The position numbers and the translations under genes were made by a program. Below are positions 8,193-17,073 of a stretch of DNA of 33,835 bases, in pieces. Each line of letters begins with the position of its first letter. The first letter of the stretch is position 1. This stretch comes from SAR202 cluster bacterium (GTDB lineage Bacteria > Chloroflexota > Dehalococcoidia > Lucifugimonadales > Lucifugimonadaceae): NCBI GenBank assembly GCA_016872495.1, contig VGZT01000025.1, positions 1 to 33,835 on the forward strand, in the 5' to 3' direction. Below the pieces are notes generated by a model. That model ran no database searches, had not been told where the DNA came from, and saw only the letters and a program-made list of their open reading frames with translations.

Positions 8193-11102
8193 AGTCAGAT
8201 CAGGAATGCCCTCGAGTACCGCCACCTCACGGGCCAGTGGCCCTGCCGCGGCGGGATCGTCAAAGTCCAGGCGTTGCAGAACCGCATGCACCGCACGGCC
8301 GATCGAAGTGCCACCGCGCATCCTGACCGACGCGGTCGCAACGGTCATTGGCCCCGGCTCCGCATCGTCGCGGTCGACCAGGTCACTCAACGACGTGGCG
8401 GTGACCGTCGCCCGCCTTGATGCCCTGCTGAGACGCGCCCGGCGCTCTTCCTGCCACCGGCTCCACGATTCCTCTGTCGCTCCACTCCGCTGCTCGGCCT
8501 CCTGGTCGGACCGGCCGGGCAGGGCCGAACCTGCCCCCACCTTCAGTTCTGACCAGAGAGGACTGCCAGGCGGCATCCGCCTGGCGATCTCCGAAGCCGC
8601 GTTCTCCCGCATGGCCTCAGGCCGGTAGAGGCTGACGATGAGGTGGTCCTGGGCGCGCGTCGACGCCACGTAGAGGACTCGCACGCCCTCACTGGCTTCC
8701 GCAGCCCGTTCGTCCTCGGCGACCGCCTCGAAGTCGCCGAACTCAAAACCCGTCTGGGCACGCACCGCGATCGGCCCCGCCGTCCCGTCGGGATTCCGTG
8801 CGAAGACCACGCGGGAACTCTTCTTTGGCGCGCCGGCGTTGAGCGCGGAAAGCAGCACGATCGGAAACTCGAGACCCTTGGCGTAATGGATGGTCATGAT
8901 CCGAACCGCATCCAGGTCGACATCCGAGGCGGCACCGCCCGTTGTCCTTTCCGACCGTGCGCGGCGCTCGATTGCCCACTCCACGAGGTCGCGTAGCGAT
9001 GGCCTGCCAGCTCTGGCGAGCGCCCGTGCCTGCTCGATCACGGCCTGCAGCAACCGCCAGCGTTCACGCGGGCGGGAACCGTCGAGCGCAACCTCACGCA
9101 GACGCCGGGCGCGTATGAACTTCTCGACCAGGTGCGCCACCGAAAGGACCAGCCGCTGGTCATGAAATGCCCGCAGTGACTTCAGCCCCGCGCCAACCGG
9201 ACCCTCTTCCGACGGCAGCTTCAGGTACTCGAAGCGGCCGCCCTGCGACACCCACCGGTGCAGATCGGGATCGGAGCACCCGAATGCGGGGGAGCGGAGC
9301 GCGGCCACGATCGCAACTTCGTTCGACGGGTCGTCAATGGCGTTGAGGCACGCGACCAGGTCGCGCACTTCCTGGGTGTTGAACACCAGCGACTGCCCTT
9401 CCAGCACATAGGGCACGCCTGCGTCCTCTAGCCCTCGTTCTAGTTCGGACAGCGAGGTACGAGTTGGTACCAGGATGCACAGATCGCCCGGTTTCGATTT
9501 CCGGGTCGCGTCGGACTCGCCACGCCCGTCGCGGCACATTACCCGCCATTCTCCTGCGGCGACGCCCAGCGCGACGTCAACGATCCTCCGCACCTCGTGC
9601 TGCCGCGCTTCTCCGACGCGGCCCTTCACCGGCCCGCCAAAGAAGTGGACGCCCAGCGCCGGACCCGGCACGTCTACCCGCTTACGCTCGGCCACCAGGT
9701 CGACGAACGCCGGTTGGCTCGCTCGTTCCTCCCGTCCCATCCAGTCCCCGAAAAGGGCGTTGATCCAGTCGACCACCCCGTCATGGGTGCGCCGGGTCTT
9801 GGTGAGGTATACGGGATCGCCGCCGACCTGCCACCTGACTTTCCGGAGGGCCGAGAGGTCGGCATGCCTGAACCGGTAGATCGACTGCTTGGGGTCGCCC
9901 ACAACAAAAAGCGCCCCTGGCCTGACCCGGCCGCCCGCGTCAGACGCCAGGCGCAACGCCAGCTCGGTCTGAAGCGGGTCCGTGTCCTGGAACTCGTCGA
10001 TCAGGATGAACCGGAACCGCTTCTGGAACTCCGCACGTACGTGGTCAATCCCGACCAGCTCGGATGCCCAGACCAGCAGGTCCTGGAACTCCGGCGTCCC
10101 GCCTCGACGGCGCTCCTCCGCGTACGCCAGCACGAACCCCGCTACCGCTTCCAGCAACGGAGCGACGGCCCGTGCTCGAGCCTGCTTGAGCTCGGAGTCG
10201 ATCTCCCCCTGCAGCCCGGAGAGCAACTCTTTGGCCCGCTTGACCACCGGAACGCCATCCGGCAACTTGCCCCAGGCGTCCTGCCGTCCCCGACTCGTCT
10301 TGAGCCGTGGCGCCTCTGCGATGAGATGCAGGCTCGCTTCGGACTCCGGCCCGAGCTCTTTGATGCGGCGGATCAGACCCGCAAGGTAGACCAGTGACGT
10401 CGCCAGCTCCGGCGCGGCGGACTCGTCCGCAAACGACAGCAGCCGGCTCACTTCTCCTTCGCTACGGACCAGTGCCGGGGCCGCCGACCTCTCGACCGCT
10501 CCAGCGTGGGCGAATGACCTGCCCTTGATCAGCGGGTAGTGGCCGTGGAACGCACGCGCGACTTCGAGCAGGTGGGACAGGACGTCCCCGAATCCGAGCC
10601 TGACGGCGTGAGCCAGGGGCTCATCGAGATCTCCCGCGTCGAGGCGCTCGTCGAGCCACGTACGCCAGCGCTCCTCGAAAGCCAGGCCGGCCTCGATCTC
10701 ATCCATTGGCTCGATCAACGGCGGGACGCCCGCCTGGAGGCTACGCTCACGGATCAGAGCAAGCGCGAAGCTGTCGATCGTCTGAATGGCCGCGGTATCG
10801 ATGCCGTTCAGCGCGGCTTCGAGCCGCGCCCGTGAGCTGGCCGTGGTTCCCGCATCACGCGCCCGCGCCTCCAGCCGCCCGCGAACCCGCTCTCGAAGCT
10901 CGGAGGCAGCGGCGCGCGTGAATGTGATGGCGACGATCTCGTTGATGCTCGCCTTGCCGTTCACAAGCAGCGCCTCGATCCGATCGACCAGCGAGTGCGT
11001 CTTGCCTGTCCCGGCGCCAGCCTCCACCACCAGGCTCCGGTCCAGTTCCTCGCGGATGATGCTCCGAGCGGCGGCATCCTGGTCGATCCGCGAGGCCGTC
11101 AT
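7758..11102 (-). CDS. addA: AddA/RecB-like UvrD helicase-nuclease
   Basis: 1114 residues. Superfamily 1A helicase motifs appear in order: Walker A VEAGAGTGKTHS (near 27-38), TFTRAAASELRERV (Ia), Walker B FILIDEFQDTDPLQ, VGDPKQSIYRFRHAD (III), the motif V region IMTIHYAKGLEFPIVLL, and motif VI VLYVASTRAQDHL. A C-terminal PD-(D/E)XK nuclease domain has GRAVHAVLQ, then GFIDLIYELEDG with CIVDYKTDAV, and LQMGAYAAAV. The helicase plus RecB-type nuclease on one chain, beside an AddB-like partner, identifies the AddA subunit of the AddAB enzyme, which resects double-strand breaks for RecA loading. The ATG overlaps the addB stop as ATGA (11099-11102), implying translational coupling. The HIT frame overlaps its last 430 nt on the other strand. 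Confidence 0.92.
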   Translation of the reverse strand: MTASRIDQDAAARSIIREELDRSLVVEAGAGTGKTHSLVDRIEALLVNGKASINEIVAITFTRAAASELRERVRGRLEARARDAGTTASSRARLEAALNGIDTAAIQTIDSFALALIRERSLQAGVPPLIEPMDEIEAGLAFEERWRTWLDERLDAGDLDEPLAHAVRLGFGDVLSHLLEVARAFHGHYPLIKGRSFAHAGAVERSAAPALVRSEGEVSRLLSFADESAAPELATSLVYLAGLIRRIKELGPESEASLHLIAEAPRLKTSRGRQDAWGKLPDGVPVVKRAKELLSGLQGEIDSELKQARARAVAPLLEAVAGFVLAYAEERRRGGTPEFQDLLVWASELVGIDHVRAEFQKRFRFILIDEFQDTDPLQTELALRLASDAGGRVRPGALFVVGDPKQSIYRFRHADLSALRKVRWQVGGDPVYLTKTRRTHDGVVDWINALFGDWMGREERASQPAFVDLVAERKRVDVPGPALGVHFFGGPVKGRVGEARQHEVRRIVDVALGVAAGEWRVMCRDGRGESDATRKSKPGDLCILVPTRTSLSELERGLEDAGVPYVLEGQSLVFNTQEVRDLVACLNAIDDPSNEVAIVAALRSPAFGCSDPDLHRWVSQGGRFEYLKLPSEEGPVGAGLKSLRAFHDQRLVLSVAHLVEKFIRARRLREVALDGSRPRERWRLLQAVIEQARALARAGRPSLRDLVEWAIERRARSERTTGGAASDVDLDAVRIMTIHYAKGLEFPIVLLSALNAGAPKKSSRVVFARNPDGTAGPIAVRAQTGFEFGDFEAVAEDERAAEASEGVRVLYVASTRAQDHLIVSLYRPEAMRENAASEIARRMPPGSPLWSELKVGAGSALPGRSDQEAEQRSGATEESWSRWQEERRARLSRASRRATVTATSLSDLVDRDDAEPGPMTVATASVRMRGGTSIGRAVHAVLQRLDFDDPAAAGPLAREVAVLEGIPDLTSEIERLAVAVARDEIVKRSATRRAWREVYVSGTLEMDGASVILEGFIDLIYELEDGSLCIVDYKTDAVGKGQSLHAAAERHLLQMGAYAAAVRCSTGRTVAEAWVVFARRAADGQESAYRIPAIDELAVAAVRAAMKLTAPAAE

Positions 11103-14100
11103 TCGGACGCCTCAGGCTCTTCACCGGCCAGCGCCCGATAGCTGTCCAACCGGGGGTCCTGGGACTTTTGCTCCCAGTGACGCTCGCGAGCGCTGGGACA
11201 GACCTGGTCGAAGGGGCAGAACTGGCAGTTGGCATACCCGGCCTGGAGGCGCGTCCCGGGGCGCGCGACGAAGACGCCTGCGGAAATCCCACGGGTGATC
11301 GTCGCCACGGCATCGAGCATCTCCGCGCGGGCAGAAACCGGCGGATCAGGAATCAGCCGGTAACCGCCGCGTTCCGACACGAACCAGTACTGGGCGGCGA
11401 CCGACCTGGCCGACGGAAATGCGGCCCGGACCGCCTCTGCGTAGATCGGCAGCTGCAGGCGCATCCCGTGGTCGATCGGATCGTCCTTCAGCGCGGAGTA
11501 GGCGGATGCACTGCCGGTCTTGTAGTCGACCACTACCGCCTCAGATCCGTCGTCATTGGTCTCCACGCGGTCGATGACACCACGGAAACGAACCGTACCG
11601 AGCCCCGGCAATTCGACGCTGACCGGGCCTGGCCCGGTCTGGCCGATTCCGAACCTGAACTCGGCGTGCCGCTGGGCGAGGCCGCGCTGCGCGCAGCGTT
11701 CACTCTCCTGGTCGACAAATGCGAGCAGGTCGCGGGTGATCCGCTCCCGCTCGAGGTGCCACATCACCCTGCGCCCGGTGACATAAACCGCCTCGGCGCG
11801 CTTGAGCCCCTCTTCGATCGCCTCCTGCATCGCCAGTCGGCGGCTCGCAGTCGAATCGCACCGGCTGACACTGGTCCGTTGGAAGTAGGCCTCGAGGATG
11901 CCGTGAATGACCGCGCCGCGATCGAGCGCGGAGATCTCGAACGCCTCCTCGGGCCGCGCGGCAGGCCGGAGACGCAATACGGTCCCGAGAAAGTATCGGA
12001 AAGGACAGGTGGCCCACGCTTCCAGGCTGGTGGGGCTGACCGGCGCAGAGGCGGATGCCAGGCTGCCCGGCGCCGCCGTGAGATCACCATCGAATTCGGT
12101 CCAACTTGCGCTCCGACGCGACCGTTCGAGTCTCACGCCTCGACCCAGCAGTCCGCCCTCCAGACGCGCCAGGAAATGGTCGGACAGGGAACCGGCTGAC
12201 GCCCGCCACCCCAGCAGGATATGGAGGTCGAGCTCATGGGAGTCAGCGCAAGCCGCCTGATCGAGCTTCGCCAGAACCCGATCGGTCTGACCCACGATAA
12301 CCACACCATCAAGGTCCTTGGTAAGGAGCTCGCCGGCCTGCAGCTTCGGACTGGCGGACACCTTCCGCGCAGCCTCGACGAACCAGCGTGATGGCCACGC
12401 GCGGCGGCTTGCTCCGGGCTCCGAACGCGGCCACAGCAGCACCCGTTGCCTGCCCGATGCCAGGGCGGCGGCAAACCGGCGATATTGTGTTTCCTGGCGA
12501 GTCTGCCGCCGTTCGAGGTGGCCTTCGGGGTCGAGCCTTACTCGCAACTCGTCCGGTATGAGGGAGTCGTCCGCGGCAGGCGGCGGGAAGGCGCCCTCGA
12601 CCATCCCGACCAGGTAGACCACGTCGAAATCGGTGCCGGCGGCGTATCGGATCGGCGCGACAAAGACCCCCGTTCCCATCGGCCGCCCGCCGCCCGTGGT
12701 CTGCGTGAGCTCGCGCCGGAGCACCGAGATGAATCGCTCCAGCCCGGGGGGTCGACCGCCCGCCTCATCGAGCAGAGCGAGCTTCCGAATCAGCGTTTCC
12801 AGTCTTTCCACGGCGGCAGGGCCGACCGAGCTCTTATCGAGAAACCGGTCGACGAGGCGGCCGAGCCATTCTGAGAAGGTCGCCCACGACGCAGGAGACC
12901 CGGGTGGGCGGGCCGTTGCCGCCAGGTCCTCCACGAACCTGAGCAGTGCCCTCGCCTCACCGGCTTCGGCGCGCAGCCCGTTGGCGGCCGGCTCGTCGAT
13001 CTCGCCGAGGTCCAAGCGTCTTCGACCGTGGTCCTCCTGGCGGGTCGCGTAGCTCGCCAGGCGGCGCCGCCACTCGTCTAGCCCACGGGTGACGCCCGCA
13101 TTCCTCGATACGCTGTCCCACCTCGATGCGTGGAATTCAGAGGTCCCGTCCGGGGGCCTGACCGGCGAAGTCACGAGCCAGTCGATGACCTGCTTCCTCT
13201 CCAAAGGCAAGTCGCGCCCGGCCAGCGCGCTCGTTGCACGGTCCAGAAAACGGCCTTCCGGCCGTTCGATGAGCGGCGTTGGGTCAGGCCCACTTGCCGG
13301 AATGCCTGCGAGCGCGAATGCCTCGTTCAGTCGCCTGCCGTATGCCTCGTCGACGTAGAAGACCGCCATGCGAGAGAACGGCGTCCCGGCCCCCCGTTCG
13401 ACCACGTCTCGGACGGTCCAGGAGACCTCCGCGGTCGGATCCGGAACGCTGACACAGAGCGTCGATGCGTAGTCCGCCTCGGCCGGCGGGTCCGGAAGCA
13501 TCCGCGCCCCGGGCAGACGGGCGAGAGATGACAGCAGGTCCTGGTAGGCCGGCGACGGCGGCTTGCTCGACATCAGCAGAACGGTCCCGAGTTCGGCGGC
13601 CTTTCCAGGGTCCTGCAGAGCCCTTACGGCCCTTCCCACCAGCTCCGGCCGCCGCTCGAACCCGGAGGCCCTGGCCTCGTACGCCCGGTAGAGAGCGGCG
13701 ATCTCGCGTCTGAGAGGATCGGCCTCCCCGATCGCGTCGACCACCGTACGGGGTGCCGTCTCGAATTCGGTGAACGTCCGGTGGAGCGCTTCATGCAGCG
13801 AGTGATGCGACCGGACCGCTTCGAGCTCCGGGAGGCGCAGCGTAGCCTCCGAAACGACCGCGTGAATCAGCTCCGAAGCCACCATGTGCGAAAGCGGCGT
13901 GTGGCCGCCCGGCCCGGCGATCAGCTCCGCGAGGTCCTCCAGCCTGGTGAACCGGACGTTGAACAGGCCATTGCCAGCCATCGCCCGCCGCAGGTAGAAG
14001 GCGCTGTAGATCGACGGCGTCACGACCGTGATTGGATCGAGGGGCGCCGACCCCCGGATCGAACTCAACAGGCCCGCGAGGGTGACGATTAGCCCGGACG

Positions 14101-14143
14101 GAGACCCGGGGTTGCCACCCGATTCGATTTGGCGGGAGGCCAA
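11099..14143 (-). CDS. addB: AddB-like ATP-dependent nuclease subunit with Fe-S nuclease domain
   Basis: 1014 residues from a TTG at 14141-14143, supported by GGAGG 8 nt upstream. The N-terminal half is a diverged, helicase-like fold without a clear Walker A, as is common for partner subunits. The C-terminal third is a PD-(D/E)XK nuclease: TSLEAWATCPFRYFLG opens it, GVIDRVETNDDGSE then VVVDYKTGSAS holds the metal-binding Asp and Lys, and LQLPIYAEAV follows. Four cysteines match the AddB iron staple: one in ATCPFRYF, then CQFCPFDQVC (C-x2-C-x5-C) near the C-terminus. It is the first gene of the addB-addA operon; tRNA-Arg lies 43 nt upstream on the same strand. Confidence 0.9.
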   Translation of the reverse strand: MASRQIESGGNPGSPSGLIVTLAGLLSSIRGSAPLDPITVVTPSIYSAFYLRRAMAGNGLFNVRFTRLEDLAELIAGPGGHTPLSHMVASELIHAVVSEATLRLPELEAVRSHHSLHEALHRTFTEFETAPRTVVDAIGEADPLRREIAALYRAYEARASGFERRPELVGRAVRALQDPGKAAELGTVLLMSSKPPSPAYQDLLSSLARLPGARMLPDPPAEADYASTLCVSVPDPTAEVSWTVRDVVERGAGTPFSRMAVFYVDEAYGRRLNEAFALAGIPASGPDPTPLIERPEGRFLDRATSALAGRDLPLERKQVIDWLVTSPVRPPDGTSEFHASRWDSVSRNAGVTRGLDEWRRRLASYATRQEDHGRRRLDLGEIDEPAANGLRAEAGEARALLRFVEDLAATARPPGSPASWATFSEWLGRLVDRFLDKSSVGPAAVERLETLIRKLALLDEAGGRPPGLERFISVLRRELTQTTGGGRPMGTGVFVAPIRYAAGTDFDVVYLVGMVEGAFPPPAADDSLIPDELRVRLDPEGHLERRQTRQETQYRRFAAALASGRQRVLLWPRSEPGASRRAWPSRWFVEAARKVSASPKLQAGELLTKDLDGVVIVGQTDRVLAKLDQAACADSHELDLHILLGWRASAGSLSDHFLARLEGGLLGRGVRLERSRRSASWTEFDGDLTAAPGSLASASAPVSPTSLEAWATCPFRYFLGTVLRLRPAARPEEAFEISALDRGAVIHGILEAYFQRTSVSRCDSTASRRLAMQEAIEEGLKRAEAVYVTGRRVMWHLERERITRDLLAFVDQESERCAQRGLAQRHAEFRFGIGQTGPGPVSVELPGLGTVRFRGVIDRVETNDDGSEAVVVDYKTGSASAYSALKDDPIDHGMRLQLPIYAEAVRAAFPSARSVAAQYWFVSERGGYRLIPDPPVSARAEMLDAVATITRGISAGVFVARPGTRLQAGYANCQFCPFDQVCPSARERHWEQKSQDPRLDSYRALAGEEPEASE

Positions 14144-14186
14144 GGTGTCAGCCTCCGTTGACGCTGGAGGGGCGGTAGTGGAATGG

Positions 14187-14258
14187 CGCCCCCGGAGAGA
14201 CTCGAACTCTCGCCACCGGCTTCGGAGGCCGGTACTCTATCCACTGAGCTACAGGGGC
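14187..14258 (-). tRNA. tRNA-Arg (anticodon CCG)
   Basis: The minus strand folds as a full cloverleaf. The acceptor GCCCCTG pairs with CGGGGGC (one G-T pair), the D arm starts TAGCTCAG, the anticodon stem is CCGGC/GCCGG with loop CTCCGAA, and the T arm is GAGAG-TTCGAGT-CTCTC. Anticodon CCG reads CGG (Arg). CCA is not encoded. It lies between addB and the antiporter gene. Confidence 0.95.
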
Positions 14259-14287
14259 GCTATGGCCCAATATATCACCGTAGCCAG

Positions 14288-15601
14288 CTATCTCTGGCCC
14301 GGCGTGGCCGTCCCTTCTACCTGCGGGGCCTCGGGGGCCGGCGGCCTCCGGAGCCCGCTTGCACCGCCCCTGAAACTGGGCACCAGCAAGAGGGGCGCGA
14401 GCACGGTCGATACGATCGTCATCAGGATGACCACGCCGAAGATCTCGCTGTTGATTACGCCGGCGGCCAGCCCGATGCCCCCGATGATCAGGGCGACCTC
14501 GCCGCGCGGGATCATCCCTATGGAGATGCGCAGGCTGCCCCGGGCGTTGAACCCCACCAGCAGGGCTGGCCCGCCCGCCCCGATTACTTTTGTGACCACC
14601 GCCAGAGCCGACACAACGAGGCCGAAGAGCAGCGCTCCGCGCAGGATCGCAGGGACGTCGACCTGCATGCCGACCACCACGAAGAAGATCGGCACCAGGA
14701 ACTGGCTGACCATGAGCATGGGCTCTTCGATGCGATGCTTGAGGTCGGTCTCAGAGAGCGCGAGGCCGATCGAATAGGCGCCGATGATCATGGCCAGGCC
14801 AAAGCTCTCGGCGAGGCCCGCGGCAGCGAACGCGAGCGCCAGGCCAAGCGCAAGGGCCGCGCCTGCGCTCTTGAACTGGCCGACCCCTGACGAGATCAGC
14901 CTGGACGCTACGATCCCGACCACCGTGAGACCGAGCCAGAAGCCAACCGCCTTCAACGCGATCATGCCGATGGAAGCTGCTGAGATGGCGCCCGTCTCCT
15001 CGATACCGATGACGACCGCCAGGATCAGGATGCCGAGCACATCGTCTACCACGGCCGCGCCGAGGATGGTCACGCCCTCTGGCGTGTCGAGCTGGCGCAT
15101 GTCCGCAAGCACACGCGCGGTGATACCGACCGAAGTTGCGGTCATCGCGGCGCCCACGAAGAGCGCCGGGTTCAGCGCCTGGACGCTCTCGGTACCCCCG
15201 AATCCAAAGGCCAGAGTGACCGCGACGCCTGCTGCGAACGGAAGCGCCACGCCGCCCACGGCGACGGCGGTCGCCGGTCCCACGTACTTGAAGAACCGGC
15301 GCCGGTTGGTTTCAAGGCCGGCCTGGAATAACAGCACGACGGCGGCCGCCTGGGCCAGGAAGAAGAGCTCAGGCACTACCGGTATCGTCGAGTCATGTGG
15401 AATCTCAAAGATCGGCCCGATGCTGCCTGCATGGAGGCCGCCGAGCGCGAACGGGCCGATGGCGATGCCGGCGCCCAGCTCGCCAAGCACCGGGGGGACC
15501 TTGAGGAATCTGCCTGCGATCTCCGCGCCGACCTTGGCCGCCACGAGGATGATCGCGAGGCGCACGACGAGTTCAGCTACGTGCTTGAGCGGTTCGTCCA
15601 T
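14288..15601 (-). CDS. Cation:proton antiporter (CPA2/KefB-like membrane domain)
   Basis: 437 residues, mostly hydrophobic, with about 12-13 likely transmembrane helices. The start has AGGAGCCGGAG before the ATG. Typical CPA2 features are VPPVLGELGAGIAIGP near residue 35-50, LLFQAGLETN near 91-99, and the ion-binding double aspartate in GAAVVDDVLGIL (D186-D187). The basic loop IPRGEVALIIGG near the end is also characteristic. No C-terminal TrkA-N/RCK domain is present, so it resembles NapA/GerN-like Na+/H+ antiporters rather than full KefB. The C-terminus is Pro/Ala rich. It would exchange Na+ or K+ for protons across the cytoplasmic membrane. It stands alone, ending 29 nt from tRNA-Arg. Confidence 0.88.
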   Translation of the reverse strand: MDEPLKHVAELVVRLAIILVAAKVGAEIAGRFLKVPPVLGELGAGIAIGPFALGGLHAGSIGPIFEIPHDSTIPVVPELFFLAQAAAVVLLFQAGLETNRRRFFKYVGPATAVAVGGVALPFAAGVAVTLAFGFGGTESVQALNPALFVGAAMTATSVGITARVLADMRQLDTPEGVTILGAAVVDDVLGILILAVVIGIEETGAISAASIGMIALKAVGFWLGLTVVGIVASRLISSGVGQFKSAGAALALGLALAFAAAGLAESFGLAMIIGAYSIGLALSETDLKHRIEEPMLMVSQFLVPIFFVVVGMQVDVPAILRGALLFGLVVSALAVVTKVIGAGGPALLVGFNARGSLRISIGMIPRGEVALIIGGIGLAAGVINSEIFGVVILMTIVSTVLAPLLLVPSFRGGASGLRRPPAPEAPQVEGTATPGQR

Positions 15602-15688
15602 TCACTCCGGCTCCTGAACGGTGGGACAAACGCCTTGCGTCCAAGGCGCGTGGACTAATGGTAAAAAAACACGAACGGAAGCAGGGCC

Positions 15689-15736
15689 GAATCTGATCGC
15701 CAGTCCCGGGCGCGTTCCCGCGCCCGGGGCAGATTC
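15689..15736 (-). terminator. Strong GC-rich hairpin downstream of the zinc-ribbon gene
   Basis: A 10-bp perfect stem CCCGGGCGCG/CGCGCCCGGG (15705-15714 with 15719-15728) closes a TTCC loop. A further 7-bp outer stem, GAATCTG with CAGATTC (15689-15695 with 15730-15736), encloses it. It lies about 60 nt after the stop of the leftward zinc-ribbon gene. On the minus strand a run of seven T follows only after about 20 nt (15663-15669), so it is not a textbook intrinsic terminator, but a transcription stop or mRNA stabiliser is likely. Confidence 0.6.
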
Positions 15737-15794
15737 GGGCCTGCGTCCGTCCGCGATTGCCGGAACGCCCGGTCGCGGGCGGAACGGTCTCTGG

Positions 15795-15941
15795 CTACGC
15801 CTTCCCGATACGGAACACCTTGGTGCCGCACACGGGGCAGGTGCCCTGCGTGGCCGGCCGACCGTTCTTTAGCTTGGTCGCCTTCATATTGGTAATGTTC
15901 CGCTTGGTCCGGCACTTGAAACAGTAAGCTTGCGTTGCCAT
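15795..15941 (-). CDS. Small DUF5679-like zinc-ribbon protein
   Basis: 48 residues starting MATQAYCFKCRTKRNI. It has two CxxC knuckles, CFKC near residues 7-10 and CPVC near 35-38, and ends GTKVFRIGKA, matching my recollection of the DUF5679 family. The ATG has AGGAGGT about 6 nt upstream, and a TTGACA promoter element lies before it, so it is well supported despite its size. Four cysteines in this spacing would bind one zinc ion. The basic central stretch (KATKLKNGR) suggests nucleic-acid or ribosome contact, but the function is not known. It is a single-gene unit between truB and the antiporter, with a strong hairpin behind it. Confidence 0.85.
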   Translation of the reverse strand: MATQAYCFKCRTKRNITNMKATKLKNGRPATQGTCPVCGTKVFRIGKA

Positions 15942-15971
15942 TGACGTACCTCCTAAGGTTGCGTGGGTAGA

Positions 15972-16001
15972 AACGTAGCTACGGCGTCAAGCCGTTGTCA
16001 A
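15972..16001 (-). promoter_or_regulatory. Predicted promoter of the zinc-ribbon gene
   Basis: On the minus strand TTGACA (16001-15996) is followed after 18 nt by TACGTT (15977-15972), about 30 nt before the start codon. The -35 box is perfect; the -10 box is weak and the spacer is 1 nt long. Confidence 0.45.
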
Positions 16002-16109
16002 GCGGATTCAGCTACGCCGGAAGACAGCTGGCGGGCACTGCTGGCCCGGCGCCGGCCCCGATCAGCTCCCCGTACGGGTCCCGGGCGCTTCAGGCGTCAG
16101 GGCTTGCAG

Positions 16110-17060
16110 TCAGGGCTCGGTCGGATGCTCAGGGATCACCTTTTCAGGTCGCCAGGACGGGCCCGCAGGATCGTATCTGGCCAAAGCTAGAAACCGACCC
16201 TCCGTCGAATACAGGCGGACCCGGTCACCGTCGACGGCATCGGTCTCCGTCCAGGCCGCTACCGGGACTGGGCTGCCGTGGCTCACCTTCTCTTCTAGCA
16301 GAGGGTCAAGGACAATCGACCGCAGACCGCCGAGGACGAAGTCGGACGGCAACAGACGCTCGGACCAGTTTCCCAGATTTACCATCCGTTCCAGCTCGGC
16401 AACAGATACGGATTCCTCAATTCGAAACGGGCCGGACCGGGTCCTGACCAGGCCTGCGAGGTGAGCTGCGCTGCCCAGCGCCTCACCGATGTCGTTCGCC
16501 AGCGAACGCGCGTAGAAGCCCCGGCCGCATTCGACGACGAGCTCGACGTCGGGGTTAGCCCAGCGCGCGAGCACCAACTTCGTGATCGATACCGGCCTCG
16601 GCGCACGCTCAACGGTCACGCCCGAGCGCGCGAGTTCGTACAGCGGACGCCCCGCGCGCTTGAGAGCGCTGTACATCGGGGGGACCTGCTGGATCTGGCC
16701 GCGAAATCGCTCCAGCACGGCCTCGAAACTGGCCCGGTCCACCACCGAGGCATCGGCGGTGCGGGTCACCTCGCCCTCGGCGTCATAGGTGCTCGTCGCC
16801 TGGCCGAGGCGCACGGTCATCCGGTACTCCTTGCCCGCGCCGATGACCGCGTCGACGAACCGGCAGGCTTGACCGAGACAGACGGGCAGCACCCCGCTGG
16901 CCTCAGGGTCCAGCGTGCCACCGTGGCCCACCTTGCGCGCCCTGGTCAGGCGCTTGACGACGCGGACGACCTGGGTAGAAGTCATCCCGCGTTCCTTGTT
17001 CAGGTTCAGGAATCCGTGGACGTGGAGCCTTCCGGCCGCGTCCGAGGCTCGGGCGTTCAC
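16110..17060 (-). CDS. truB: tRNA pseudouridine(55) synthase TruB
   Basis: 316 residues from a GTG at 17060. TruB makes pseudouridine 55 in the T loop of most elongator tRNAs. The opening GFLNLNKERGMTSTQVV and the catalytic motif GHGGTLDPEASGVLP, with the nucleophilic Asp near residue 51, are diagnostic. GKEYRMTVRLGQATSTYDAEG and QVPPMYSALKRAGRPLYELAR are further TruB blocks, and CGRGFYARSLANDIGEAL is conserved. A C-terminal PUA-like region follows. It lies 13 nt after rbfA on the same strand, a classic bacterial pairing. The alanine-rich N-terminal 15 residues are probably not part of the fold. Confidence 0.95.
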   Translation of the reverse strand: MNARASDAAGRLHVHGFLNLNKERGMTSTQVVRVVKRLTRARKVGHGGTLDPEASGVLPVCLGQACRFVDAVIGAGKEYRMTVRLGQATSTYDAEGEVTRTADASVVDRASFEAVLERFRGQIQQVPPMYSALKRAGRPLYELARSGVTVERAPRPVSITKLVLARWANPDVELVVECGRGFYARSLANDIGEALGSAAHLAGLVRTRSGPFRIEESVSVAELERMVNLGNWSERLLPSDFVLGGLRSIVLDPLLEEKVSHGSPVPVAAWTETDAVDGDRVRLYSTEGRFLALARYDPAGPSWRPEKVIPEHPTEP

Positions 17061-17073
17061 CGGGCTGCCACTG

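Noticed and set aside
11168-12199. Rightward 343-codon open frame
   Set aside because: Antisense to addB; no homology and no start signal.
14028-14777. Rightward frame containing RDSNSRHRLRRPVLYPLSYR
   Set aside because: It is the antisense translation of tRNA-Arg followed by the antisense of the antiporter gene.
15634-15651. CGCCTT/AAGGCG small inverted repeat upstream of the antiporter
   Set aside because: A 6-bp stem with a 6-nt loop is expected by chance in DNA this GC-rich.
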